Shown: one piece after another, positions 47,627 to 58,099 of the stretch
Numbering within the stretch: the stretch's first letter is position 1
Layout of the letters: every line of letters begins with the position of its first letter
Origin: Ryuthela nishihirai
Taxonomy: Eukaryota; Arthropoda; Arachnida; Araneae; Heptathelidae
Reading direction: 5' to 3'
Assembly (NCBI GenBank): GCA_038380435.1
Contig: JAWZYU010000019.1
Location: 28,607,801-28,671,800, forward strand
DNA length: 64,000 bases
Position numbers and translations under genes: made by a program
The notes under the pieces: generated by a model
Seen by the model: the letters and a program-made list of their open reading frames with translations, nothing else
What the model was told of the DNA's origin: nothing
The model's database searches: none

Positions 47627-47999
47627 AAATGACCATCTCGTTCGACAGCTCACCCAAAACTGATGCTTCAATCTCCCTTCTAGCCTCTTGTGCCGACCGC
47701 GCGCTCCAGGCTAGTCATTTACGACCATAAAAGACTTCTGGAAGTGATCTCCATGCACGCAGCCAGCTTCAGATCCGAAAACAACAACAGTGAGTCACAT
47801 CCCAGCGCAAGAATACACTCAATACATAAAAATATACACAATGATAAAAATACATAAATAAATAAATAAAAAATAAATTAGAGGGACACGACACCCTCCC
47901 TCAATCTTCTCTGAGCCCTCGAGGTCCCCGTAACCTGGCTATTTAGCCAATTTGTGTGCAAAAAAGCGTCGCTCAGAGAAAAATAACCCAACTGTGTCA

Positions 48000-48190
48000 A
48001 TGTTGATATTCATCTCCGTTAAATCCACACCCTGCCCTCAATCAGTTGGGGACACAGATGACTTTGGAAAAGCCGTCATCCGTCGGATGGGACGTTAAGC
48101 CGTGGCCCCATTTGATAGGCGTCCTTGTGACCTGGTCATTTAGTCCACTGTGTGCAAAATAGTGACGTTCAGAAGTAAACAAACACAACC
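48000..48190 (+). mobile_element. SINE1 copy with internal deletion
   Basis: It keeps CATCCGTCGGATGGGACG and GTCCTTGTGACCTGGTCATT but lacks the section between GTGGCCCCAT and the 3' part. The head is missing. Confidence 0.85.
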
Positions 48191-49209
48191 ATAGGGTAAT
48201 TGAGAAGCAATTGGTGCATAAACAGGAAATCCCGCTTTCGATTTTTTGTAACACTTTAATTTTTTCACGGGACAACAATCTTAATAATCTTATCTTAATC
48301 ATCCTTTTATGACTCGTGAGTACTACGCTTGACAAATTGGCAAAATATGGTTGTCTGCACCTTTCGAAATTTGAGCTTCGAAAGAGAAGTTAGAAACCTC
48401 ACATTCCACTTCCATGTGAATTGGATGAAAATATTTTTTTATAAATACTTTTTTTTCCTTTAATCGAACATCCAACAATAAACAGAAAAAGAAAATAAAT
48501 AAACACTTGTTGTGTTTCATAACAGAAAGCACTTCAATTGTTGTCTAACAATAAATAACTAAAACTCTTGTTACTTTCCATCTTTGTCCAACTTTCGGGG
48601 AAAAAGATAAGACTACCAAAGGAAGAAAAGAATAAAAAAAATTAGATCTCGTAATCCCCTATATGTCGTACTTCTTAGAGTAAGACCATGCTACCTGCTG
48701 CTGTTCAGGATAATCTATCACAAAGTATTGCCTGGCAAAGGAAGAACTTGTGGGGAGGCGGGGAGGAAGATGCAGGGTAGGGGTGGGGGAGAGCATAAAA
48801 GCATGACCATAGGTCTCCTCTACACATTAATCTTCTTGGACTTGATGCAATAGGCTCACTATCCAATGAAAAAGTTTCCCGAGACGGACAATTTTTCAAG
48901 TGGAATTATTGGATTAGCGGCGGAAAAGGCTGGGTTTGGCGACCACACCATAAAGGATGTTGGAGAAGATTTTGCAGGTAGGAAAAAAAGCCCGCGCGCT
49001 GCCTTGTATGGATAGTTGTACTTGACGAATCTGTGTCTCGGACTCTTTTTCTGAGATCGCCCCCAGTAGCTGGATGACATGAAATTCGGAAAATAGAAGG
49101 ATTTCGTGTCTTCTTTCTCTGAAGTAGGATGAAATTCATTCCCAGATATTTGTTTTCTTTCGTGTCGAACAGAGACAGCATAATATTTTTGCAATGGCTG
49201 CACTTGTCC
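48191..49209. other. Stretch without a supported gene
   Basis: Overlapping minus-strand open frames at 48859-49203 show no recognisable domain or splice structure. Confidence 0.4.
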
Positions 49210-49597
49210 CTCTCTGGAGGGAAAGTTAGATTAGTCGTTAAGTGCTAGGCTTGGATCTTATTATTCGGAGGTTAATGTTTGACTCCACACTGCCTTCGTT
49301 GAGATTTTCTCTTCTAGACTACAGCGCTGTCCTTGGTGAACTAAAGAGTAAAAATAACGTACGGGTAAAACGTCCTTCGTCCATCGGATAGAATTTTAAT
49401 ATATGTCCCCATGTACATAACCCGTATATGTTAAAAAAATATGTTAAATAATCTTGACGCAATACTTTGATTTATCTTATGGCAGTTGCCAGTCTATTCA
49501 GTCTATTCCTCACTCTGAGCCTCTGGGTCCTTAAGAGCTACCCATGAACTTTTCATGAGCATAGAAATGTTGCTTAGAGATAAAACCAGATCAAACC
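49210..49597 (+). mobile_element. Decayed SINE1 copy
   Basis: The order of AAGTGCTAGGCTTGGATCTT, GTTGAGATTTTCTCTTC, CGTCCATCGGATAG and TTGCTTAGAGATAAAACC is kept. Confidence 0.65.
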
Positions 49598-49750
49598 AAA
49601 ATTTTCTCAGCTTCTTTTCTACGTCTCTACTCTCATACCGTTGAGCTTGGGATGGTCACTTAGGACACTCATGCTCACAGCATTATATAAACTATTCAGT
49701 AATAATTTTATCACAGGAAAAGTCCTATAGACAAGGAACACTTGAAAAAA

Positions 49751-49876
49751 TGAGTTGAAAAAAATTGGTTGTCCTGACTGGGATTCGAACCCAGGTCTCC
49801 CAGAAACATGCCGGGCATCTTAACCGCTAAAACTGGGTTCGAATCCCAGTCAGGAAAACCAATTTTTTTCAACTCA
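49751..49876. repeat. 43-bp inverted repeat carrying a tRNA T-arm in both arms
   Basis: The arms 49751-49793 and 49834-49876 are reverse complements except for one base. Each holds the B-box-like GGTTCGAATCCCAG. The 40-bp spacer, read on the minus strand, resembles a D-arm and an anticodon arm (CCCGG, loop CATGTTT, CTGGG). It looks like a snap-back copy of a tRNA-like sequence rather than a working tRNA gene. Confidence 0.85.
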
Positions 49877-50487
49877 CTTTTTCAAGGAAAGAGTTCTTTC
49901 ACGGTAACTGACATCGTAAATGATGATATTTGCGACTTACTTTCTCACTAAGTGCAATAGCCTTGTTATTGGCGCAGATAAATTATTTTGATAAGAATAA
50001 AGTTACCACAATTTTCTTTTCTAATAAAACCTCATTTTCCGCTCTCTACTTATCCTTTTTCGTTATCCATTCTGTGGCTGCATCCCGCCATTTCACTGAA
50101 TTCTCCCACCCTTCAATTGTAGTGTGCGCAGCGGTGCGAAAGCGTAACAGTCGTTTATTTCCCTGAAACTGTGTAACAAAGTCCGAAAGATTCGTTCGAC
50201 GATGGCGTAACAATGGTCTAGGATAGAATGTCTCGGGTTTAGGCAGCGTAACAATGAGCAAGGCAAGAACGATTTCCCTCCCGCTGCAAAAATGATGAAA
50301 TACGATAAGCCACACGCGCGGATAAAATGAGAATATCCCCCCTCCCCTCAAATTCCAGTGAATAATGGGAGGAAGTTTAAAATTGTCGTCCAATAAACCA
50401 TAATGTTGTATGTGAGAGTTTGCTTAACCAAGCGGATTTTTTTATGAACTTTATTCAAAATATAATATCGAAAGTTTTTTAAACTAG

Positions 50488-50873
50488 GTTGGTTGTTTTA
50501 CCTCTGAGCGGCACTTTTTTGCACACAATGGACTAAATGGCCAGGTCACAAAGATTCCGAAGGCTCAGAGAATGATAAAGGGATGAGGCCCACTGGAACA
50601 GCTGTTGGGAGACAGATGGTAGCCTACCGTTAAGGCCATCCAGCGTATTCTTTAAAGTGCACAGGTTATGGCTCTCCTGCACACAGTGCCACGGTTTAAC
50701 GTCCCATCCGACAGAAGGTGGCCATTCCAAGATCATCGGTGTCCCCTACTGACCGAGGGCAGTGCGGGGAGTTTTTCGGAGAAAACTCTGAACGCTGATC
50801 CAGCTAGGACTTGAACCTGGGAACTGCAGATTATGAGCCTAGAGCACTACCGATTGAGCTACCCCCCACCCCT
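50488..50873 (-). mobile_element. SINE1 copy, full length
   Basis: It begins TTGGTTGTTTTACCTCTGAG and ends CTACCGATTGAGCTACCCCC. The flanks TTTTTAAACT and TTTTAAAACT suggest a TSD of about 10 bp. Confidence 0.9.
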
Positions 50874-52102
50874 TTTAAAACTGACTAAAGTGTCTAAAAA
50901 TGTAACACCGAGAGTGGTTCCCCCCCCTCCCCCTCAGGGTTTTGATATTTCTGCGATTATCACTGAAATGTTTTAAATACATGCGCATTTATCCGTGAAA
51001 GCACTTAAAGGTTTCAGTCTTTATTTATGCACATTTATACTTTTTACTAAGGACGTGATAATTTTTTTTTATTTGCACAGTTTTGTGCTATTTAATATAT
51101 ATGGTTCGCTTATAAATATATGTGGTCCGTCTGTGTGTTCCCTTATGAGCATATTTAGTCAGTCTGCGTGTCAGCTAATGAATATACAGGAGGGCCCTCG
51201 TTTTCAGTGGTTAATTGGGACCGAAGAAAAGTCACTAAAAACTAATTCCATTTATATACAGAATTTCGCCGGTAAAAGAAATAATGTAAACAGGGATTAA
51301 AGGACCAGATCATCTGATTAAAAGTTTGATTACACTTTTTGTTAACGAAATCACCTTGATTTATCACTTACCATAAGTTATCGATCTATTCCTCTTAAAA
51401 ATAGGACGCTAATTTTTCGTTCCTTATGTGTTTGATGCGCACGAATTTGTGTATGCGAATGGGTACAATTTTTTTTACAAAAATGTTAATGATATATGAA
51501 CAATTTATTTTAATAAATTGTTTTAACATATTAGTGATGTTAATTACCTTCAAAAATAGAGGTGTTGGGCTCGATTGGACTGGCAGAGATTGATGTTGTG
51601 TGTGAGAAAATTACGCTGTGGTTGGAGATGCAAAAGCATTAGTTGGGGGGGGGGGATTCTCCTGATTCTCCTGATTCTCTTCTTGGATACCGGGTGAAAA
51701 CTGGAAGAATCTTGAAATAAAAATATCACTTCTTCCTTCCTAAGGTTCAGATTTCTCCTTGTCAGGTTTGTGCTTTGCAAAGAACGAGTTTAAAGTTGTT
51801 TGGGTTCCAGCTTGCATTTTGATATGTAGAATTTCTTTGTAGCACGACAACATCTCGTAGTTCACGTTCAGCTTTGGCAGAATGATCATATAATGGATCT
51901 TGGTCTCTAAAATAGCACACAGCTTCATCAATTTTGCTTAAGGCTTCTCGTAAATCTTTAACCTTTTCATTGCCATAGCGGTCTAATGCTATTCCTTCCT
52001 TTTCGCTACTTCCTACCTGCAGCTTGGGCCGATATGGTTGTGAAAGGGTTAATGTTTAAGATCTTTTCTTCCAAAATTACATTGTCGACATCATTTGTGG
52101 TA
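50874..52102. other. Stretch without a supported gene
   Basis: It holds a G run at 51642-51653 and a short CTCCTGATT repeat. Open frames are short. Confidence 0.4.
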
Positions 52103-52211
52103 CAGTAGCTCAAAAAATAACCGAACACTATGGTTGATTACAGAATTCAGAAAAAATATCTGGCAACGATTTTTTTTTTTTAGAAATTAGTGATCTGGCA
52201 ACTTTCGTGTG
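52103..52211. mobile_element. Palindromic Tc1/mariner-like MITE, copy 3 (half)
   Basis: The left arm only: CAGTAGCTCAAAAAATAACC to GATCTGGCAACTTTCGTGT, with TA before it. The right arm is lost. Confidence 0.88.
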
Positions 52212-52324
52212 TACATGGATATGATTCTCGGAAGTGTGTGGAATTGTTATATAGAGGTTCCTCAATAATTTGTCCTCGTATATGGGGAGAAACGGATAGC
52301 GGGGATCTATGTGTTTATTCCATC

Positions 52325-52500
52325 TGGATGAGTCCGTCTCTCTTATGAGTATATTGAGTCCGTCTCTCTTATGAGCATATTGAGTTCATCTCTCTTATGA
52401 GTTTATTGAGTTCGTCTCTCTTATGAGTATATTGAGTCCGTCTCTCTTATGAGTATGTTGAATCCATCTCTTTATTTTCCAATGAGTATATGTCTATAAT
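52325..52500 (+). repeat. 26-bp tandem repeat, about 6 copies
   Basis: GAGTCCGTCTCTCTTATGAG plus TATATT is repeated with a few changes and fades toward 52500. Confidence 0.9.
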
Positions 52501-52504
52501 CCTA

Positions 52505-52595
52505 TGAGTTAATATCCTTCTAATGGACGGCGGCGGCCTTTCCTAGCTCTTCGATGTCCCCTTGCTGAATGAGGGCAGTGTGGGTTTTTAAAGGA
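52505..52595 (-). mobile_element. SINE1 fragment
   Basis: TAATGGACGGCGGCGGCCTT and GATGTCCCCTTGCTGA mark a short body piece. Confidence 0.7.
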
Positions 52596-52824
52596 GATAC
52601 AAAATGAAACGAAAAACGCGAGTGACTGGATGCTAAGTTTAAAAATCACCTGAATTGGATTGTTAGGAATCTGTGAATGCAGTTGCCGCTGTATCGCTAT
52701 GTATATGAATAAAGATATTTACGAGTCCGAAAAAATAAATTTTGATACGACTGGAATTGTCTTAATGACGAAATTAACTCTATACATACAGATTTGTTAC
52801 TTATACTAGAATACAAGAAAGAAA

Positions 52825-52960
52825 ACTAAAACAATTTCATTATACTACCTCAGCCAAATAGAAACAAAACTAAAACAATTTCATTATACTACCTCAGCCA
52901 AATAGAAACAAAACTAAAACAATTTCATTATACTACCTCAGCCAAATAGAAACAAAACTT
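52825..52960 (+). repeat. 44-bp tandem repeat, 3 copies
   Basis: ACAATTTCATTATACTACCT plus CAGCCAAATAGAAACAAAAC recurs without visible change every 44 bp. Confidence 0.95.
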
Positions 52961-53030
52961 TTCGATTGATTTAGAATTGCGTTACGCTATTTATAACCAT
53001 GAATTATCTTTACATACAATGCTTCTTTGC

Positions 53031-53237
53031 TGGATAGCTCGGTCGGTAATGCGCCTGGATCCTAATCTGTAGTTCCCAGGTTCGAGTCCCAGTGGTGAGA
53101 TTTATCTCCGCAAAACTCCCCTCCCCCTTCCCTCGGTCGGTAGGGGACACCGATGGACTTGGAAAGGCCGTCATCCATCAGATGGAACATTAAGCTGTGA
53201 CTCCATGTGCGGGAGAGCCATACTCTGTGCATGTTAA
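53031..53237 (+). mobile_element. SINE1 copy, cut off by the 0.86-kb repeat
   Basis: The head (CTCGGTCGGTAATGCGCCTG, GGTTCGAGTCCC) and body run to CTGTGCATGTTAA and then stop at the repeat border. The remaining SINE1 tail is not found on the far side. Confidence 0.88.
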
Positions 53238-54092
53238 TGAATGGAAAGCCATAGCAAGAGTAGAAAGAATAAAAACTATCGGGAATTTATAATTTTCGTA
53301 ATGGACTCTAAACATCATTAAGACTAAATTGAAATATTCCGGGTTCATCGCCCACGTAACTTGCACCTTTTCCAATGCACGTGTTTCACCATGCATCGCA
53401 TTGTTATCACTACAAGTTATTTACACAGAGAGAATTATAAACACGAAAAACGACGAAATTTTTGAGTCCTGATTGAGACCGAACCGAGGTCGAATGTAAA
53501 TATCGATACGGTCCCTTTCACAGCCCTCCCATTCACTGCACCAGATGATCATGGAGGATTTGACGCAGGTAATGGAGTGTGGTGGTGAGAAGGCAGGAAA
53601 GAACAGATCGACTATTCGCGCTAATGTCATCTGATGAGCTGCCTTTTCGTGGATATCCCTTTACTTTACCAAGCCTAGCTACCTGCTCCAAAAATCCCTA
53701 GATCCGGTTTGTTTGTCCCTGGTGTTTACCAAACATCCGCGAAGTAATCCAATATGAGAGAGGACGTTGGAGAGAGGTTTCGGCACACTCTCTTCCACGA
53801 GAATCATCTCTCTCTCGAGCGATTTCCTAGAAGATTACAAATCACGAACAGCATCCGCAAGTGCCGCATCCACACGTGCCATTAGCGAGAACCTGGATAT
53901 ACACTTTGGGAAAGGGTTAAGTCCCGGACTTTGTGCATGTTACATTATGGAGTTGTGCTATTGTTACGAGTTGCACTATTGTGTTTCAACAATCAAAATC
54001 CCGTAACTATACATACACAGTGTCAAGGGTGAGACTCAACGTTAGCAACAAACCAGAGGAAAGAATTTATTTTTCTTTACTCAGAGCGAAAT
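53238..54092. repeat. 0.86-kb direct repeat, copy 2 (unclassified)
   Basis: It is nearly identical and in the same orientation as 41636-42508. Its left border lies inside a SINE1, so this copy is the later arrival at this site. Its class is unknown. Confidence 0.85.
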
Positions 54093-54316
54093 TCAATCAA
54101 AGGTGAACTTGAACACTTTTCTCCAACTTTTAATCCTTGTTTAAGAAAAAACAACTTGGGAAAGTACTAATTACAAATTTGGTTGGGTAAAACAAGGTAC
54201 GAATTCTATGAGGTGATCATAATATGAACATTTGATATAAAGTTTAGGTCAGAAATGCTAAATATATAATTTATTTGTTAACAATATTATATCAGTGTAT
54301 ACTTATTTCTTTAAGG

Positions 54317-54642
54317 TAGGAATCAACAGTGAAGTCACGCGGTAAAATGTTTTGGGGTATGCCATGAGAGCTCAAAAGTCGCTAGATCTAGTAAAAGTCC
54401 ATTTCACTAATTACACAGTAAAATGTTTATAATTTTATAAGATTTGTTTAATTGTTTTTGTCATTTTTTGTGTTTATCGATATATGTAATTTATGAATAC
54501 AAAATTTAATGTTTATATATATGTTTTATTTTATTCCCATTGTTATATTATAACTATAATTTTATCTATCTATACAAGGGGTACGCCAGTTACATACGCA
54601 CTTCTAGGGGGTACGTGAAGCATAAATGGTTGAGAACCACTG
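54317..54642 (-). mobile_element. hAT-like non-autonomous element, copy 2
   Basis: It matches 37452-37652 in reverse complement (ACGCGGTAAAATGTTTTGGG, GTCGCTAGATCTAG, GGTTGAGAACCACTG) but is longer inside. The flanks CTTTAAGG (54309-54316) and CTTTAAAG (54643-54650) are a TSD with one change. Confidence 0.88.
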
Positions 54643-56186
54643 CTTTAAAGTATTTTTATATTATTAAAAATATTGGTTACAGATGTTAAATGTAAACATA
54701 GTAGCATAAGCACATATTTTATCATATATTCACCTTTTCAAGATTTGAATTTTTTAAACCTTTTTTTCATCTTTTCGCTTGCTGTTTATCATTACACATC
54801 TTAGCATAATTATATAAATAAATGTTTTCGAACTATTCAAACTTTTTAACATATAATCTGATAGTGAATGCTTACAAGAATTACATTCATCAGGAATATT
54901 ACCTATATTCTGATTATCCAAGTATAATATGGTGAGATGCAGAAGAATGTTATGCTGATTTAAACACTATTTTAAAAACCTTGATTTAAATGGCTCATGC
55001 AACAACTTCTGAAATATCAAAGAGCATGTGGAAATCGCTTTTATGGCATGATTTGCTGGAATTTTTATACCTCCTCAGTTAAGAATATCTATATATTCAA
55101 AACTACATGTCTTAAAATTTTCGTCAATTAACAAATCCCTTTTAAGAGTCATGAAAGACTTGCAAATATCACAAGATACTTTCAATTTTTTGACACAATA
55201 TGCAGCAATATATCTAACACCTGAACATCATTGTCAGAAACAGAATCAAAATCAAGAAAATCATCTAAAACTATTTCAAATAGACTACAACATATATCAG
55301 AATACTTGACTTCACTTGTATGTGAAGTCACATAATCTTTCAGCAAAATAGTTACATTTCTTTCGCAAAATAATTTAAGAATGCTTTTGATTCTCAATTT
55401 TTTTCAGCTTTCATATTTGCTGCAAAGAGGCATAGTAATTTGAACCACACATCTGTCGATATTGTCCAAATCTGGCTTCTAAACTGCCTGTCTGAAATTT
55501 ACCTGTTAAGACATAGTGTGCTTTGTAGTCTACCAATAAATGTTTAACTATTAGAATCATCGTGGAAGTAATATGCTTCAGAGCAAAAAATGCTTCTTCT
55601 GACAGACAACCTCTCTTGGCTTTTGTTTCATATTTTGCCAGTTATGAAGCCAAGTTACAACATCTTCTAGAAAAATGGATCTAATATCATTAGCAGAAGA
55701 AAATGGTTCACTGTTAGGCAAAAGCTAATCCTTACCCTTAGAAGTATTTTTTACATTCATTATGTTTCACCACTTAATGATGAGTTCTATAAAAAGAGCT
55801 GTGCTTTCCCATGTGTTGCAAATTGCAATTTGGATTTGGTTCAACATTTTTAGGACAATTACATTTTTTTCGTAAGACTTTTAATGCCAATTTTACATTT
55901 TGTTTTTCTGTGTTTGTCGGATGTAAGGATATATACGTTAATTTTGGAGCAAGTTTTATCAGTTTATCACATTGCTGATCATAAATTTTGTGTAAAAGTG
56001 CAAATGAAGAATACATTATATTAGAAGAATTTTTAAACTCTGGAAAAATGATTATGAATCCTGACCAAAATCAGTTAAACTGTATTTACCAAATTAGTTA
56101 GTTCTTACTGATTTTCAGCCAAATGTCCCAAATTAGCTAAAAAGTTTCTTCATAATTTTTTGATTTATCCAATTATTTCTTACTGC

Positions 56187-56400
56187 TGTCCCGTGGCCGA
56201 GTGGTTAGCGCGCTTGGCTACTGATCTAAGGGACTGGGTTCGAGTCCCGGGTAAGGCATGGATGTATGTGTCGTTTTTCTGCTGAGGTCCTGCAATCTTC
56301 ACAGACCTTCTAATATGGCATATAAACTGCCAGGCTCCTGTCAGACCTCTGTGGAAAGCAGCTACTTCAGGGGTATTTTATTTTTTTAATTTATTTTTTT
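56187..56400 (+). mobile_element. SINE2 copy inside the THAP transposase
   Basis: The head is TCCCGTGGCCGAGTGGTTAG, the body ends CAGCTACTTCAGGGG and the tail is T-rich. It lies between the LFDTVHLI and RNNWINQK codons of the minus-strand transposase. Confidence 0.9.
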
Positions 56401-57061
56401 AATCAAATGGACAGTGTCAAATAATAAAAATAATTTCTTTGACACATTAAATGGATGTGTAATGTAGTTTTTTTTTTATCTCATTACCTCCTGATAATTT
56501 GACAGACATGTTTCTATTAATCCTATTTTTATCAGCTATTATACATAACACTGAAAAGCCTATCTCTTCCATTGATTTTAATATAATTTTTGTCATTTGA
56601 AACAAATCTAGAGCAGTCATTTTGGTAACAGGGACTAATGGATTAATGATACAACTTCTTTGCTCTTTGAAAATATGGGAGAATACATAAATGTTTGAAC
56701 AGTAGTTGCTTGTTCACCACTCTGATTATCAGTTAAACCAAGTTTTGTATATTTTTGTGTGTTACCTGAGACTTCACATATATATCTCATCAATCAACAA
56801 ATTAACCATTTTTCCATGTTCTGAAAGATTCTTCATATTACCATTCAAATAGCTTATTTTCCACTGGTTAAATACCTGGAGTTTTTTTCAAGTTACCTGT
56901 GAATCACGTTAAGTGACGTTGAGAGGGAAGATGCAGCAATTTAGTGTCATACAAGTAAATATAAGAAGCTGAAGATTTGATGTTTACCGAATAGGCAAAG
57001 TCAATCAAATCACTGCTGTATCATTTACTATAATCCGATTTACTAAACAACTGCGTTTGTT

Positions 57062-57285
57062 CATAAATAAATTAAAAAAATAAATAAATAAATACCCCCT
57101 CAAGCAGCTGCTTGCTACAGAGGTCTGACAGTAGCCTGTCAGTTTATATGCCATAGTAGAAGGTCTGAGAGGATGGCAGAACCTCAGCAGAAAAACGACA
57201 CACATATCCATGCGTAATCCGGGGCTCGAACCCAGGTCCCTTAGATCAGTAGCCAAGCGCGCTAACCACTCGGCCATAATTTACC
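57062..57285 (-). mobile_element. SINE2 copy inside the THAP transposase
   Basis: The tail is AATAAATAAATAAATACCCC, followed by CAAGCAGCTGCTTGC; the head ends GCTAACCACTCGGCC. It is full length. Confidence 0.92.
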
Positions 57286-58099
57286 ACTATTAAATTTTTC
57301 TGTTTCACAATCATCTTTCAGAAATGCATTACAATATTGCAATGATTTATTGTGATTGTAATCAGGAGATGGAACAGTTTTACCTGAAATGTAACATTTT
57401 GCTAGAGAGAAGACATTCTCCAGTTCATTCCCACATGATGCTTTACCAAGAACTATCAAAAAATTGTCAATATCTGGAACAACTGACTGTTCCAAAAAAA
57501 AAAAAGTAATGCTTAAATCAGTAAGAATTTTGACACTTTTAACTAATTTGGGACATGATTCACAGTTAATAAATAAAAATTAAATGTAATTGTCACATTT
57601 ATGAACAAGAGTTGCTAATAAAAAATCTAAAAGTTTGTTAACCGGTTTAGGCAGTTCTAAAATTATATCATTATTTTCCAAAATTTTGTCGTTTTGAAAG
57701 TCCAGTCTGTAAATCTGCATCATCTTATCTTATTTTCTCTTTCCTCTCTAACATCGCTGTTCGCTCCGCTTTCCTACTCTCGGATAAATAGCTTGAACAA
57801 CCAAGAAATGTAGTAGGGAAAGCGTCATGGGCAAGCTTTGGATATTTCCGCGAAACAGTTCTAACATTCCCTCCTTGTTTCTGATTGTATCATGAGTGAT
57901 TACACATTCTGGATCAAAATGTTTCATGCACACAACGGTATCTTTGGCAATATTGAAATCACGAGGTATTTTTCTTTTTACCTGGGTTTTTCATTTTTTT
58001 CATCTGTGGGGAAACGAAATGAGGTGGCATATTCACCACCAGATTGATTTGATGTGCATAAAGGAATACAACAGTACCTGGGCATAGCTATTATCCAAA

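Larger units (their letters stand above)
46787..47893. mobile_element. Solo LTR (1107 bp) inside SINE1, carrying minisatellites
   Basis: The insertion begins TGTGATATCC and ends GGGACACGACA, with CCCTC duplicated at 46782-46786 and 47894-47898. TG...CA ends and a 5-bp TSD fit a solo LTR. It holds a 42-bp array and a 56-bp duplication. No retroviral genes are present. Confidence 0.85.
46498..47990 (+). mobile_element. SINE1 copy split by a solo LTR
   Basis: The head and body lie at 46498-46786, up to GTTTCCCTC. The tail half resumes at 47894 with CCCTCCCTCAATCTTCTCTG and ends AAAATAACCCAAC. The break is at the CCCTC duplication. Confidence 0.9.
54980..58085 (-). pseudogene. P-element-like THAP transposase, broken by two SINE2 insertions
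   Basis: Read on the minus strand from an ATG at 58085, it opens MPRYCCIPLCTSNQSGGEYA and continues TSFRFPTDEK. With VCMKHFDPECVI downstream this gives the C2CH zinc ligands of a THAP DNA-binding domain. The stretch that follows (KYPKLAHDAFPTTF, then SSYLSESRKAER) is the usual post-THAP segment. Further on are LFDTVHLI and RNNWINQK (D-x-x-H-L region, about 56.4 and 56.16 kb), LAPKLTYISLHP with KQNVKLALKVL (about 55.9 kb), and GSLEARFGQYRQMCGSNYY (about 55.46 kb). All are hallmarks of P-element / THAP9-like transposases. Frameshifts and stops are frequent, and SINE2 copies at 57062-57285 and 56187-56400 interrupt it. It lies antisense in intron 2 of the ZP gene. No terminal inverted repeats were identified. 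Confidence 0.85.

Noticed and set aside
48859..49203. Minus-strand 114-codon frame as a gene
   Set aside because: A second overlapping frame is equally open and nothing in the peptide is recognisable.
41636..54092. The two 0.86-kb repeats as the 5' and 3' LTRs of one 12.5-kb element
   Set aside because: The second copy starts inside a SINE1, not after a polypurine tract, no gag-pol lies between them, and no TG...CA ends were seen.
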